Origin: Gammaproteobacteria bacterium
GTDB lineage: Bacteria; Pseudomonadota; Gammaproteobacteria; SZUA-140
NCBI GenBank assembly: GCA_021648525.1
Contig: JAKISP010000021.1
Coordinates: 1 to 61,194, forward strand
DNA length: 61,194 nt
Direction of reading: 5' to 3'
Positions 9,857 to 19,073 of the stretch are shown piece by piece (the stretch's first letter is position 1; each line of letters begins with the position of its first letter). Below the pieces are notes generated by a model, which saw nothing but the letters and a program-made list of their open reading frames with translations, was not told the DNA's origin and did not search any database. The translations under genes and the position numbers were made by a program.

Positions 9857-10222
9857 CTAGTGAGTATGCGTTACTGAATCACTCGCCTCAGTACTAGCTG
9901 GCACACGGTGGCCCTGCACATAATGCAGCACTTCCTGCAATGAGCGAAAAGTTCCGGCATCGAAATCACAAAACATCATTCCAAGACCGCCGTCACATGC
10001 GCGCGCAACGGTAGCGCGAATTCTGTGCTTTGTATCTAAGCCAGCAGCTCTGATCTTAAACTTCAGTTCAACTACCGTATCACGAGGGAATACTTTTTCG
10101 ATTTCAATAAATAAGCCTCCCATACCAATATCTTTCACCTTACATCCAGAGACTATTTCTCCATGAAAGGAAAGATCGACATCCAGGTCGGCTCGCGTTC
10201 GCGGGCTCCATCTTTGTTCCAT
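9857..10222 (-). CDS. PilZ domain protein
   Basis: A 121-residue single-domain PilZ protein, a family that binds cyclic di-GMP and controls motility, alginate or type IV pili. The arginine motif is present (R4xxxR8), but the second motif reads DIGMGG at 31-36 instead of the usual D/N-x-S-x-x-G, with glycine in place of serine. Binding may therefore be weakened. The start ATG has a gga-rich upstream stretch. It is a lone gene between psd and epmA. Confidence 0.85.
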   Translation of the reverse strand: MEQRWSPRTRADLDVDLSFHGEIVSGCKVKDIGMGGLFIEIEKVFPRDTVVELKFKIRAAGLDTKHRIRATVARACDGGLGMMFCDFDAGTFRSLQEVLHYVQGHRVPASTEASDSVTHTH

Positions 10223-10448
10223 TCCAATCCTCCAGTTTCTAAATTATATTTGTAATAAAACACCAGGCGCACCAAAGAGACTTAATGCAAAATTTACGCC
10301 AAAAACAGATCGACGATCAGGTCAGTCATAAATATCAACCAGTTAACCATTTGCTCATTTTAAATATCATAACTAAATATCAACACGTCTTAGACGACTG
10401 TAAAAAAAACTGACCACAAAACCATACACATAGTTATAATCTAGCACC

Positions 10449-11429
10449 CTATGCATTTGCAACTGTAAAAATCACCACTCCGCTGATTGAATCACGCCCT
10501 GCTGCCAGCATTAACAAGCGGTCAAAACCAAGTGCAACCCCCGCTGACTCAGGCAATCCAGACTCAAGCGCCGCGCTCAACCGGTGATTAATTCCAGGTA
10601 CAAAACCCCCATTATTCTTTCGCTGCAAAGTATCTTGCTCAAAACGTCGCGAAAATTCATCGTCATCACACAACTCATGATAACCATTCGCAAGTTCAAC
10701 ACCTGTGATGTAGAGCTCAAAACGTTCTGCTAACGCCACCTCGCCAGGCCTTACTTTTGCCAATGCCGCTTGTGATGCCGGATAGTCATAAATAAAGAGG
10801 GGAGCAGACTGCCCAAGATGCGGCTCTATTAAATGGCTCATCAATAGATCAAGCCAACCATCACGTTCAGTCTCGATTTCATTGAGATCAATAGAAATTC
10901 CGCTATCATTCGCACAACGCATCAAATCATCAAGCGGAGCACGGTGTGGATCCAGCCCCAGATAACGCTCAAAAATTGCCTGATAACTCATCTTCTCAAA
11001 TTCGCAATCTAGATCAAGCAACGTTTTAACCAGGGCCTCGACCTCATCCATTAACGTGAAGTGATCAAAGCCAACGCGGTACCACTCCAGCATAGTAAAT
11101 TCCGGATTATGGTGTGTGCCAGACTCACCATCACGAAAGGCCTTACAGACTTGATAAATGGAACCACTACCAGCCGCCAAAAGACGCTTCATTGCCGCCT
11201 CAGGTGAGGTTTGCAGATAAAACAGGGTATCTGGAGGCAATCCTGGACCGTTATAGCGTGTGACAAAGCTTTGCAGATGAGGGTCACTGGCCGTAGCCAC
11301 AGAGAGGAGTGGCGTTTCAACTTCCAGTACATCGCGCGCAGCAAAAAATTGCCGGGTCCTGGCCAGCAGTTCTGCACGCAAACGGACGTTTTCGATCGAG
11401 GCCGTTGGCCGCCAATCATCACACAACAT
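10449..11429 (-). CDS. epmA: EF-P--(R)-beta-lysine ligase EpmA
   Basis: A 326-residue homologue of the lysyl-tRNA synthetase catalytic core lacking the anticodon-binding domain. EpmA attaches (R)-beta-lysine to a lysine of elongation factor P. Class II motifs are visible: motif 2 in KAFRDGESGTHHNPEFTMLEWY and motif 3 in GVALGFDRLLML near the C terminus. The ATG shares one base with the efp stop codon (TAATG), so translation is likely coupled. With efp and epmB it forms a complete EF-P modification cluster. Confidence 0.96.
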   Translation of the reverse strand: MLCDDWRPTASIENVRLRAELLARTRQFFAARDVLEVETPLLSVATASDPHLQSFVTRYNGPGLPPDTLFYLQTSPEAAMKRLLAAGSGSIYQVCKAFRDGESGTHHNPEFTMLEWYRVGFDHFTLMDEVEALVKTLLDLDCEFEKMSYQAIFERYLGLDPHRAPLDDLMRCANDSGISIDLNEIETERDGWLDLLMSHLIEPHLGQSAPLFIYDYPASQAALAKVRPGEVALAERFELYITGVELANGYHELCDDDEFSRRFEQDTLQRKNNGGFVPGINHRLSAALESGLPESAGVALGFDRLLMLAAGRDSISGVVIFTVANA

Positions 11430-11998
11430 TAATTTTTGACACGGGAGACGTACTCTCCAGTGCGAGTATCCACCTTTAACAGATCATCAATATTCACAAA
11501 CAGCGGCACACGCACGACTGCGCCTGTTTCAAGTGTCGCTGGTTTGCCACCACCACCCGAGGTATCACCGCGCACACCTGGATCAGTGTCAGTCACCGCC
11601 AGCTCAACAAAATTAGGTGCCGCAACAGAAAGCGGTACACCATTCCATAATGTCACCAGGCACTCTTCCTGCCCTTTAAGCCATTTGGCTGTCTCGGCCA
11701 TCGCTGTTTCACTCACCGCATGCTGTTCAAAGCTCTCAGGCTCCATAAAATGCCACTGCTCGCCATCTGAATAGAGAAACTGCATCTCAGTATCCATCAC
11801 ATCAGCGGCCTCAACCGATTCACCCGACTTATAGGTTCTCTCATAAACCTTACCACTCTTCAGGTTACGCAGTTTAACGCGGCAAAAAGCCTGCCCCTTA
11901 CCCGGTTTAACAAATTCATTTTCGATAATCGAGCAAGGATCGCCATCAATCATCAGTTTCAGGCCACCCCTGAATTCATTGGTACTGTATGTCCCCAT
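11429..11998 (-). CDS. efp: Elongation factor P
   Basis: The translation factor that relieves ribosome stalling at polyproline. I place the start at ATG 11998 (189 residues); the frame can be extended two codons to a TTG at 12004, but the ATG gives the usual length and puts the modified lysine at position 34 in the [10 protein letters not shown] loop, as in E. coli. Presence of that lysine and of EpmA and EpmB next door indicates beta-lysylation rather than rhamnosylation. Three beta-barrel domains of normal length follow. Confidence 0.96.
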   Translation of the reverse strand: MGTYSTNEFRGGLKLMIDGDPCSIIENEFVKPGKGQAFCRVKLRNLKSGKVYERTYKSGESVEAADVMDTEMQFLYSDGEQWHFMEPESFEQHAVSETAMAETAKWLKGQEECLVTLWNGVPLSVAAPNFVELAVTDTDPGVRGDTSGGGGKPATLETGAVVRVPLFVNIDDLLKVDTRTGEYVSRVKN

Positions 11999-12088
11999 TT
12001 TCAATCCAATCTCTTTAAGTGATCACAAGCGCACTATTGTATACAACAATCCCTTACCAATAAAACGCAACTGCTCTAAACTTACCAG

Positions 12089-13123
12089 ATGAAGCCAATA
12101 TCGACTATTTCACCACTAAAAACTTCCGATCCTGCCCAACCGTGGCAACAAACACTCGCAAATGCAATCCGCACCCCCGAGGCATTATTGGCGGCACTCG
12201 AATTAAGTGCCGAACAGTTACCCGCTATTTTTAATGGCAGTGATAAATTTCCGCTACGGGTTCCACACAGCTTCGTCACAAAAATGAAAAAGGGGGACCC
12301 CAATGATCCCTTACTACGCCAGGTGCTACCACTTGATGAAGAAAACAATTTCACCCTCGGATACTTTGTTGACCCAGTAGGTGACCTGAACGCCAGCGAG
12401 ATCCCCGGTCTGCTGCACAAATACCATGGCCGCGCATTGATGATCACCACCGGTGCATGCGCCATCCACTGTCGCTACTGTTTCAGGCGTCACTTTCCCT
12501 ATGCTCAGCAAAATGCCGCAGCCAATGAGTGGGATGAAGCACTCAACCATCTCAATCAGGATAAATCTATCAGTGAAGTGATCCTGAGCGGCGGCGACCC
12601 CCTTACACTCAGTGACCAGCGCCTAACCACACTACTTGAGCAACTCGCGAAAATCCCACACCTTAAGCGCCTGCGCATCCACACCCGCCTACCGGTTGTG
12701 ATACCCCAACGCATCACTGACTCACTCATCACCTTACTCACTGAGTGCAGACTTCCCCCAGTCATAGTCATCCATGTCAATCATGCTAACGAAATTGACA
12801 ACGAGCTATGCACAGCGCTCAAAAAGCTTCAAACCATCCCCAACATCACCCTGTTAAACCAGAGTGTACTACTGCGCGGTATCAACAATAATCACGAGGC
12901 ATTGATCACACTCAGCGAAGCACTGTTTGCCTGCGGTGTGCTACCGTACTACCTGCATCTGCTAGACAAAGCACAGGGCACCGCCCATTTTGATGTACCA
13001 GCCACACAGGCAATTAAGTTATTGAATGAAATACACGCCAGATTACCGGGATATCTCGTGCCACGTCTCGCTCATGAAGAAGCCGGTGCCTCAGGAAAAA
13101 CACTGATCAGCTACTCACAATAA
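12089..13123 (+). CDS. epmB: EF-P beta-lysylation protein EpmB (lysine 2,3-aminomutase family)
   Basis: A 344-residue radical-SAM enzyme that converts (S)-alpha-lysine to (R)-beta-lysine, the substrate EpmA uses on EF-P. The 4Fe-4S cysteines are Cys124, Cys128 and Cys131 in CAIHCRYCFRRHFPY. The VILSGGDPLTL segment and the LRIHTRLPVVIPQRIT segment are typical of lysine aminomutases. The length suits EpmB rather than the longer catabolic enzymes. It is divergent from efp, sharing an 84-120 bp promoter region. Confidence 0.95.
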   Translation: MKPISTISPLKTSDPAQPWQQTLANAIRTPEALLAALELSAEQLPAIFNGSDKFPLRVPHSFVTKMKKGDPNDPLLRQVLPLDEENNFTLGYFVDPVGDLNASEIPGLLHKYHGRALMITTGACAIHCRYCFRRHFPYAQQNAAANEWDEALNHLNQDKSISEVILSGGDPLTLSDQRLTTLLEQLAKIPHLKRLRIHTRLPVVIPQRITDSLITLLTECRLPPVIVIHVNHANEIDNELCTALKKLQTIPNITLLNQSVLLRGINNNHEALITLSEALFACGVLPYYLHLLDKAQGTAHFDVPATQAIKLLNEIHARLPGYLVPRLAHEEAGASGKTLISYSQ

Positions 13124-13227
13124 AGAAAACAAATAATAAACAATACTATTTTAAACTTTAGCCTCATTAACAAGGACAAATAGTGAGCAGTTGCTCTTCC
13201 TGGCAACCATCCTGAATCAGAAATAAA

Positions 13228-13252
13228 AAAGGCCTCTATCTCAGAGGCCTTT
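13228..13252. terminator. Bidirectional terminator between epmB and htpX
   Basis: Perfect 10-bp stem (aaaggcctct and agaggccttt) with a 5-base loop, flanked by A on the left and T on the right. It lies between the converging epmB and htpX genes and can end both transcripts. Confidence 0.85.
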
Positions 13253-13273
13253 TCCAACGTAACCGCAGTAAAA

Positions 13274-14161
13274 TTACTGGTTCGCTTTCAATGCCGCGAT
13301 ACGCTCTTCAAGCGGCGGGTGGCTCATAAACAATTTTTTGATGCCACCACCAATGCCACCCGCGAAGCCAAAAGCCGCCAGTTGATCAGGGAGATCTTCT
13401 GTCGCGCCACTGGAACGCTGTAGCGCTTCCAACGCTGAAATCATCTTGGATCGGTCAGAGAACTTTGCACCGCCTTCATCAGCTCGGAATTCACGTTTAC
13501 GGCTAAACCACATCACAATCATCGATGCCAATATACCGAGGATCATCTGTGCGGCAAACATCGTGACGTAAAAACCAATGCCATGCCCCTGGTTGTTCTT
13601 TAGGATCACGCGATCAACAAAATGACCAATAATACGTGCGAAGAACATCACAAAGGCATTCAGTACACCCTGAATCAACGCCAGCGTAATCATGTCACCA
13701 TTGGCAACATGCGCTATTTCATGACCCAGCACCGCTTCGACTTCATCACGACTCATGTTATCAAGTAGCCCTTCACTCACCGCGACAAGTGCCTTATTAC
13801 GACTCATTCCTGTGGCAAACGCATTCGGTGCTGGCGATGGAAATATCGCCACTTCCGGCATGCCGATACCCGCCTGCTCTGCCTGGCGCTGTACTGTTGC
13901 CATCAGCCAGCGTTCAGTGTCATTAGCAGGTTCTTCAATCACTTTTGCACCGGTAGAGCGTTTCGCCATCCATTTAGAGATCGCCAACGATATAAACGAG
14001 CCGCCCATGCCAAATACCGCGCTGAAAACCAGCAGTGCAGGGATGTCCAGATTTATCCCCTCCGCATCCATATAGCCCTCGAAGCCAAACAGGCTCAGCG
14101 CAATGCTCAGAATCAACATGATGGCTATATTAGTCATCAGGAAAAGAAATACACGCTTCAT
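13274..14161 (-). CDS. htpX: Membrane zinc protease HtpX
   Basis: A 295-residue M48 family inner-membrane metalloprotease for quality control of misfolded membrane proteins. The HExxH zinc site is H147-E148-I-A-H151, and the third ligand is the glutamate in RKREFRADEGGAKF near 225. Two N-terminal membrane helices (about 5-25 and 40-62) and two more after the active site are visible. Length and layout are those of E. coli HtpX. It ends against epmB and shares a terminator with it. Confidence 0.96.
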   Translation of the reverse strand: MKRVFLFLMTNIAIMLILSIALSLFGFEGYMDAEGINLDIPALLVFSAVFGMGGSFISLAISKWMAKRSTGAKVIEEPANDTERWLMATVQRQAEQAGIGMPEVAIFPSPAPNAFATGMSRNKALVAVSEGLLDNMSRDEVEAVLGHEIAHVANGDMITLALIQGVLNAFVMFFARIIGHFVDRVILKNNQGHGIGFYVTMFAAQMILGILASMIVMWFSRKREFRADEGGAKFSDRSKMISALEALQRSSGATEDLPDQLAAFGFAGGIGGGIKKLFMSHPPLEERIAALKANQ

Positions 14162-14428
14162 GCAAAACTCCGGTTTTCAGTATAAATTGACATTAAACTT
14201 AATGATCTCGAATTATACGATGTATGGGCCAATTTGTCAGGATTCAAGGTACTATCCCATCTCTTTTCCACGTTTGACGGCACATGCGCCTCGTCCAACA
14301 CAGATCATCGGATTTATCCGGGTAAACCTTATACGTTTAGCGAATCGCACTCACAAACAACTCAATTGAAACAACAGCTCACCCACTATAAGATGAAGGA
14401 CTATCTCCCAAACGCTAAGTAAAACACC

Positions 14429-15277
14429 ATGCCGACACACTTAATCGCCCCCCTTCTCCTGCTACTTACGCTAACCGGCTGTGGCAGCGCTGATCATGAC
14501 AACCATAAGGCTGGTGCGCATAACCATGGAGATGGCATGGAACATGACCATAGCGGTGATGATGAACATGTCGATCGCTCATCACATGTCGTCAACTTCA
14601 ACGAGAATAATGAACTCTTCCTGCAATACGAAACATTAGTAGCGAAACGTGATGCCGTTTTCCTCGTACACATCACTGATCTCACCCATTACACCCCCAT
14701 TCCCGGCGGTTTTATCACAATCATCCTTTCAGGGGGGGGCGTGCCCGATGAAATTTTCAGCGGCAAACGCCCTGTTCGTGATGGTATTCACATTGAGGTG
14801 GCACTGCCGCAATACGCAGGCGAACGCCAACTATCACTTCGCTTCGAAACTGACACCACGCAAATCACCCACGACTTAGGCAAGATCATCGTCTACCCAG
14901 ACTACGCTAGCTCAAAAAACAGTGCCGCACGCCTCATCCCGGAGAATGCCATCTATATTGAAAAAGAAGCACAGTGGAAAACGGGGTTAATCATCCAGGC
15001 ACCCACCATCGATAAACAACAACTGACACTGCCGGCCTCAGCCATTCACCAGAATAATAATGAAAAATTAATATATGTTATGAGTGGTGCTGAATTTTTT
15101 GAGCCCAGAAAAGTCACCACAGGTGAAGCCCATCATGGCCGGGTAACCATCCTGTCTGGGGTCACAGCAGATGAATATGTCGTCATTAAAGAAGGTCGTG
15201 CGCAGCTGTCTGATGACAGGAGCACCCCACTGGAAATGCCCGGCCATAATGATGACCTATCTGCTCACGACCATTAA
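14429..15277 (+). CDS. Histidine-rich lipoprotein resembling a shortened RND efflux adaptor
   Basis: A 282-residue predicted lipoprotein: signal peptide with lipobox LTGC, lipidated Cys18, then a segment (about 20-55) rich in His and Asp that could bind metal. Residues 57-130 resemble the N-terminal domain found before some CzcB/CusB-type adaptors (ELFLQYETLVAKRDAVFLVH). Residues 160-270 resemble the adaptor core start (EAQWKTGL) and its membrane-proximal end (EFFEPRKVTTGE, VTILSGVTADEYVVIKEG). The barrel-sandwich and helical hairpin normally between them are missing. No RND pump or outer-membrane channel gene is nearby. A run of eight G lies at 14732-14739. It could be a periplasmic metal-binding protein. 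Confidence 0.6.
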   Translation: MPTHLIAPLLLLLTLTGCGSADHDNHKAGAHNHGDGMEHDHSGDDEHVDRSSHVVNFNENNELFLQYETLVAKRDAVFLVHITDLTHYTPIPGGFITIILSGGGVPDEIFSGKRPVRDGIHIEVALPQYAGERQLSLRFETDTTQITHDLGKIIVYPDYASSKNSAARLIPENAIYIEKEAQWKTGLIIQAPTIDKQQLTLPASAIHQNNNEKLIYVMSGAEFFEPRKVTTGEAHHGRVTILSGVTADEYVVIKEGRAQLSDDRSTPLEMPGHNDDLSAHDH

Positions 15278-15586
15278 ATGCATAACAGCTAAGCGCTTAA
15301 TTAAAACCTTTGCACAAGCAGGGATTTTATTCTCTGGTCAAGCAAAAGCACACGGAATGACGAAGTTTGTAACTATCAATGACCGATATCAGTACGCCTA
15401 TATCACCGCTAGAGGTCAAATGAACAATCGTACGAAGGTATCTAAGTAATACCTTCGTTCTTGACAGAAACCAGCCAAATAGTTAACTTGAATTTCATAT
15501 GGCTATTCGTAATGTCAAAAACATGCAAAAATTTCACTTATACTTTGAGCTGTAGCCATGAAAAATAAATCTTAAGGGAACTAACA
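15278..15586. other. Intergenic region before the GMC operon
   Basis: About 310 bases with no convincing gene. An open frame ends at 15449 but overlaps the lipoprotein gene and resembles nothing I know. The right part is AT-rich and should hold the promoter of the downstream three-gene unit. Confidence 0.5.
15432..15458 (+). terminator. Hairpin after the lipoprotein gene
   Basis: A perfect 10-bp inverted repeat (acgaaggtat and ataccttcgt) with a 7-base loop lies 155 bases past the lipoprotein stop codon. Only a short T-rich stretch follows, so it may be a weak terminator or a transcript-stabilising hairpin. Confidence 0.5.
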
Positions 15587-18500
15587 TTGAACAAGCTTTC
15601 GTCTCATATCGAACAGATTAAACAACACTACACCGTAGTCGTGATTGGTTCTGGTTACGGCGGTGGCATCTCGGCATCACGCATGGCCCGAGCAGGACAA
15701 TCCGTCTGCGTACTTGAGCGTGGCAAAGAATTCCTGCCCGGTGAATTCCCTGATACATTAGCCGAAGCTGGCGCCGAAGTTCAGGTAGACGCCGGTGAAA
15801 TTCACCTTGGCAGTGAAACCGGGCTTTACAATCTACAAATCAATGATGACATCAACGTATTGACCGGCTGCGGCCTGGGCGGCACTTCATTGATTAATGC
15901 CAGCGTCTTAATCGAATCAGACCCGCGTATCTTTAATGACCCTGCATGGCCACGCGACTTTGTCAACGATGTGGAGACCTCACTTAAAGACGGCTATCAA
16001 AAGGCGCGCACCATGCTAGGTAGCACCACTTATCCCGATGGTAACAACGGCTTTCCAGTGCTTAAAAAGACCGAGGCAATGCGCCAATGCGGTAAAGCGA
16101 TGGGCGTCGAAACCAGACTAACGCCGCTAGCAGTTAACTTTGAAATACATGTCAATGGCGTCAACCATGTCGGTGTTGCGCAAGCCCCCTGTAACCTTTG
16201 TGGTGACTGTACCACTGGCTGTAATTTCACCGCCAAAAACACCACCCAGATGACCTACCTCCCTGACGCTACAAACCACGGCGCTGAAATTTTTACTCAG
16301 ACCAAAGTCAGTCACCTCTCTCGCAAAGATGACCACTGGGTGGTTCATTACGCAGTCAGCAATAACGGCAGCGATGCCTTTGATGCACCGGATCAATTTG
16401 TACATGCCGATATTGTGGTGCTTGCGGCAGGTACACTAGGCTCAACTGAAATCATGCTACGCTCAAAGGAACGCGGCCTTGCAACATCTGATAAAATTGG
16501 CGAACGCTTTTCCGGTAATGGCGATGTGCTCAGCTTTGTCTACAACTGCGACCAGGAAATTAACGGCATAGGACGTGGTAGCCGTGAGCTAGATGCCGAC
16601 AACCCGGTTGGCCCCTGCATCACATCAGTCATCGATACCCGTACCAGCGCTGATAATTACAAAGATGGCATGACCATCGAAGAAGGCAGCCTGTCAGGCG
16701 CCATGGCACCACTATTACCCAGTACCTTTTCAAAGCTCGCAGCCATCTCAGGCAAAGACTCAGATAGTGGCATAATGGATTTTCTCGCTGAAAAGAAACG
16801 TAGCATCGAAAGTTTGCTGCGCGGCGCGTATCATGGCGCACTAGACAACACCCTCACTAATCTGGTGATGAGCCACGATAGCGCATCCGGCCGTATACGA
16901 CTAAAAGAAGATAACCTCTGTATCGAGTGGCCAGGCATCGGCAATGAAGCGATCTTTGGCAAGGTCAATGATACACTCGAATCAATGAGCAAAACCCTTG
17001 GTGGTACTTACGTCAAAAACCCCATCAGCCACGACCTGATGGGCAATGACCAGGTAACTGTTCATCCACTCGGTGGTTGCTGCATGAGTGACGATGCCAG
17101 TAGTGGCGTGGTCAACCATAAAGGGCAGGTTTACTCATCAAGCAGCAGCAACGCCGTTTATGCTGATCTGTATATCGCAGATGGTGCAATCATACCCACC
17201 GCCATCGGCACCAACCCACTGCTCACCATCAGCGCAATTGCCGAACGCAATGCCAAACTCATGGCCAGCGAACGCGAATGGAGTTTCGATACAGAGCTCC
17301 CTTCTCGCCCAGCCAACGGTGCAGTGATCACGGTGGCCAAACCCGGCATCCAGTTTACTGAAACCATGACTGGCTTTGTCACGCTAGACCCGAAAGTTGA
17401 TTACGAGCAGGGTTTCGATCGGGGCAAACAGAACAACACCTCGTTCGAATTCACCCTCACGGTAGTCTCTCAGGATCTTGATGCGATGTTAACGGACAGC
17501 AACCATCAGGCAGCTATTTACGGTATTGTGAAAGCGCCGCTGTTATCACCCACCCCTCTCACAGTCACCGAAGGCGTGTTTAATCTATTGGTTAAAGATG
17601 CCGAAATCGTTGATACCCGTCGCATGGATTACAACCTGACCATGACCGCAGAAAATGGTGACGTGTTTTACATGGAAGGTCATAAAATTATTCATGATGA
17701 CCCCGGCTTTGATATGTGGAAAGATACCACCACGCTTTTTGTCACAGTAACAACAGCTAAGGCCGATCCTTCAACCGCTATCGGCCGCGGCATCCTTGAA
17801 ATCACTCCAGTTAACTTTGCCAGACAGCTCACCACGATTAAAGTACCCAATGTTGAAAGCAATACCGACAGGCTCAAATATATCGCTCGCTTTGGTGCCT
17901 TCTTTGCAGGTGGGGTATTTGATATCTTTGGCGGGGTTGCCACCGGCCTTAACTACTTCTCTGAGGAGAATCAGCCACGTAAACGACGCCCACTGGCAGC
18001 ACCAGTGCCGTCTCTGCATCACGTGGTAACTGAAGATGAGGTATCGATTCGCCTCACCCGCTATCAGGGTGGTAATAAAGGGCCGGTGATTCTTTCTCAC
18101 GGCCTCGGCGTCTCCAGCAAGATTTTTTCCACCGACACACTCGACACCAATCTGCTCGAATACCTGATCGCCCATGGTTATGACGTATGGCTACTCGATT
18201 ACCGCGTGAGTATCGAACTAGCAGCATCACAAACGGCCTCAACAGCAGATGAAGTTGCGCAATACGACTACCCTGCTGCCGTTGCCAGAGTAATTGAAGT
18301 GACTGGCAAAGAGTCAGTACAGATGGTCGTTCATTGTTACGGCGCCACCACCTGGACCATGTCGATGCTAGGTGGACACCTTAAAAACGTGCGTTCAGCA
18401 GTCGTCTCACAGATATCAACGCATATAAAAGTACCGTTACTGAGCAAAATCAAAACGGGCCTTTATGTGCCAGAGCTATTAGATCAGCTGGGTATTGATT

Positions 18501-19018
18501 CGCTTACCGCCTACACCGCTAAGGAGTCCAGCTGGCAAGATAAGCTGTTAGACAAGGCACTGAAGCTCTACCCTATCCAGAAAGAAGAGCAGTGCAAAAA
18601 CCCCGTCTGTCGCCGCGTGACATTTCTATATGGCCAGCTTTACGAGCATGACCAGCTCAATGTCATCACCCATGATAATCTGCATGAACTGTATGGTGTT
18701 GCCAACATGCGTTCGCTGGAACATTTAGCCATCATGACGCGTAAAGGGAATATTACCGACGCGGATGGAAATAACAGCTACCTGCCTCATCTTGATCGTA
18801 TGGCACTACCGATCACCTTTATCGTTGGCGAAGAAAATGAATGCTTTCTGCCAGAGGGCCTCGAAAAAACGTATCAAACACTGAGCGATAGAAATGGTGC
18901 GTCGCTTTACGGTTTTCATAAAATCCCTGACTACGGCCACATCGACTGTATACACGGGAAAAATGCACATCAGGATGTCTATCCACATATTCTCAGGCAA
19001 CTAGAAGCGACACTGTAG
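15587..19018 (+). CDS. GMC oxidoreductase fused to an alpha/beta hydrolase
   Basis: An 1143-residue two-enzyme protein. Residues 15-570 form a GMC flavoenzyme of cholesterol-oxidase-like type: dinucleotide motif GSGYGGG (21-27), HPLGG at 493-497 and the GTNP active-site loop with Asn543. A four-cysteine motif CxxCxxCxxxC (Cys202, 205, 208, 212) resembles a 4Fe-4S ligand set; I believe related actinobacterial GMC proteins share it. After a linker domain (about 580-790), residues 820-1143 form an alpha/beta hydrolase whose nucleophile elbow reads VHCYGA, with Cys917 where serine is usual. No signal peptide is visible. The start is TTG with Shine-Dalgarno aaggga 7 bases upstream. It probably oxidises a sterol-like or other hydrophobic alcohol and cleaves an ester or thioester; the substrate is not known. 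Confidence 0.85.
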   Translation: MNKLSSHIEQIKQHYTVVVIGSGYGGGISASRMARAGQSVCVLERGKEFLPGEFPDTLAEAGAEVQVDAGEIHLGSETGLYNLQINDDINVLTGCGLGGTSLINASVLIESDPRIFNDPAWPRDFVNDVETSLKDGYQKARTMLGSTTYPDGNNGFPVLKKTEAMRQCGKAMGVETRLTPLAVNFEIHVNGVNHVGVAQAPCNLCGDCTTGCNFTAKNTTQMTYLPDATNHGAEIFTQTKVSHLSRKDDHWVVHYAVSNNGSDAFDAPDQFVHADIVVLAAGTLGSTEIMLRSKERGLATSDKIGERFSGNGDVLSFVYNCDQEINGIGRGSRELDADNPVGPCITSVIDTRTSADNYKDGMTIEEGSLSGAMAPLLPSTFSKLAAISGKDSDSGIMDFLAEKKRSIESLLRGAYHGALDNTLTNLVMSHDSASGRIRLKEDNLCIEWPGIGNEAIFGKVNDTLESMSKTLGGTYVKNPISHDLMGNDQVTVHPLGGCCMSDDASSGVVNHKGQVYSSSSSNAVYADLYIADGAIIPTAIGTNPLLTISAIAERNAKLMASEREWSFDTELPSRPANGAVITVAKPGIQFTETMTGFVTLDPKVDYEQGFDRGKQNNTSFEFTLTVVSQDLDAMLTDSNHQAAIYGIVKAPLLSPTPLTVTEGVFNLLVKDAEIVDTRRMDYNLTMTAENGDVFYMEGHKIIHDDPGFDMWKDTTTLFVTVTTAKADPSTAIGRGILEITPVNFARQLTTIKVPNVESNTDRLKYIARFGAFFAGGVFDIFGGVATGLNYFSEENQPRKRRPLAAPVPSLHHVVTEDEVSIRLTRYQGGNKGPVILSHGLGVSSKIFSTDTLDTNLLEYLIAHGYDVWLLDYRVSIELAASQTASTADEVAQYDYPAAVARVIEVTGKESVQMVVHCYGATTWTMSMLGGHLKNVRSAVVSQISTHIKVPLLSKIKTGLYVPELLDQLGIDSLTAYTAKESSWQDKLLDKALKLYPIQKEEQCKNPVCRRVTFLYGQLYEHDQLNVITHDNLHELYGVANMRSLEHLAIMTRKGNITDADGNNSYLPHLDRMALPITFIVGEENECFLPEGLEKTYQTLSDRNGASLYGFHKIPDYGHIDCIHGKNAHQDVYPHILRQLEATL

Positions 19019-19073
19019 CTATCAATACAACAGCACAAAAAACGATACCATAAAATACTCAGGGAGAAACGGA

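Noticed and set aside
12082-12465. 127-codon open frame antisense to epmB
   Set aside because: Lies wholly inside a well-supported radical-SAM gene and shows no family features.
15171-15449. 92-codon plus-strand frame overlapping the end of the lipoprotein gene
   Set aside because: First part is a shadow of the lipoprotein gene; the rest resembles no protein and ends in a hairpin.
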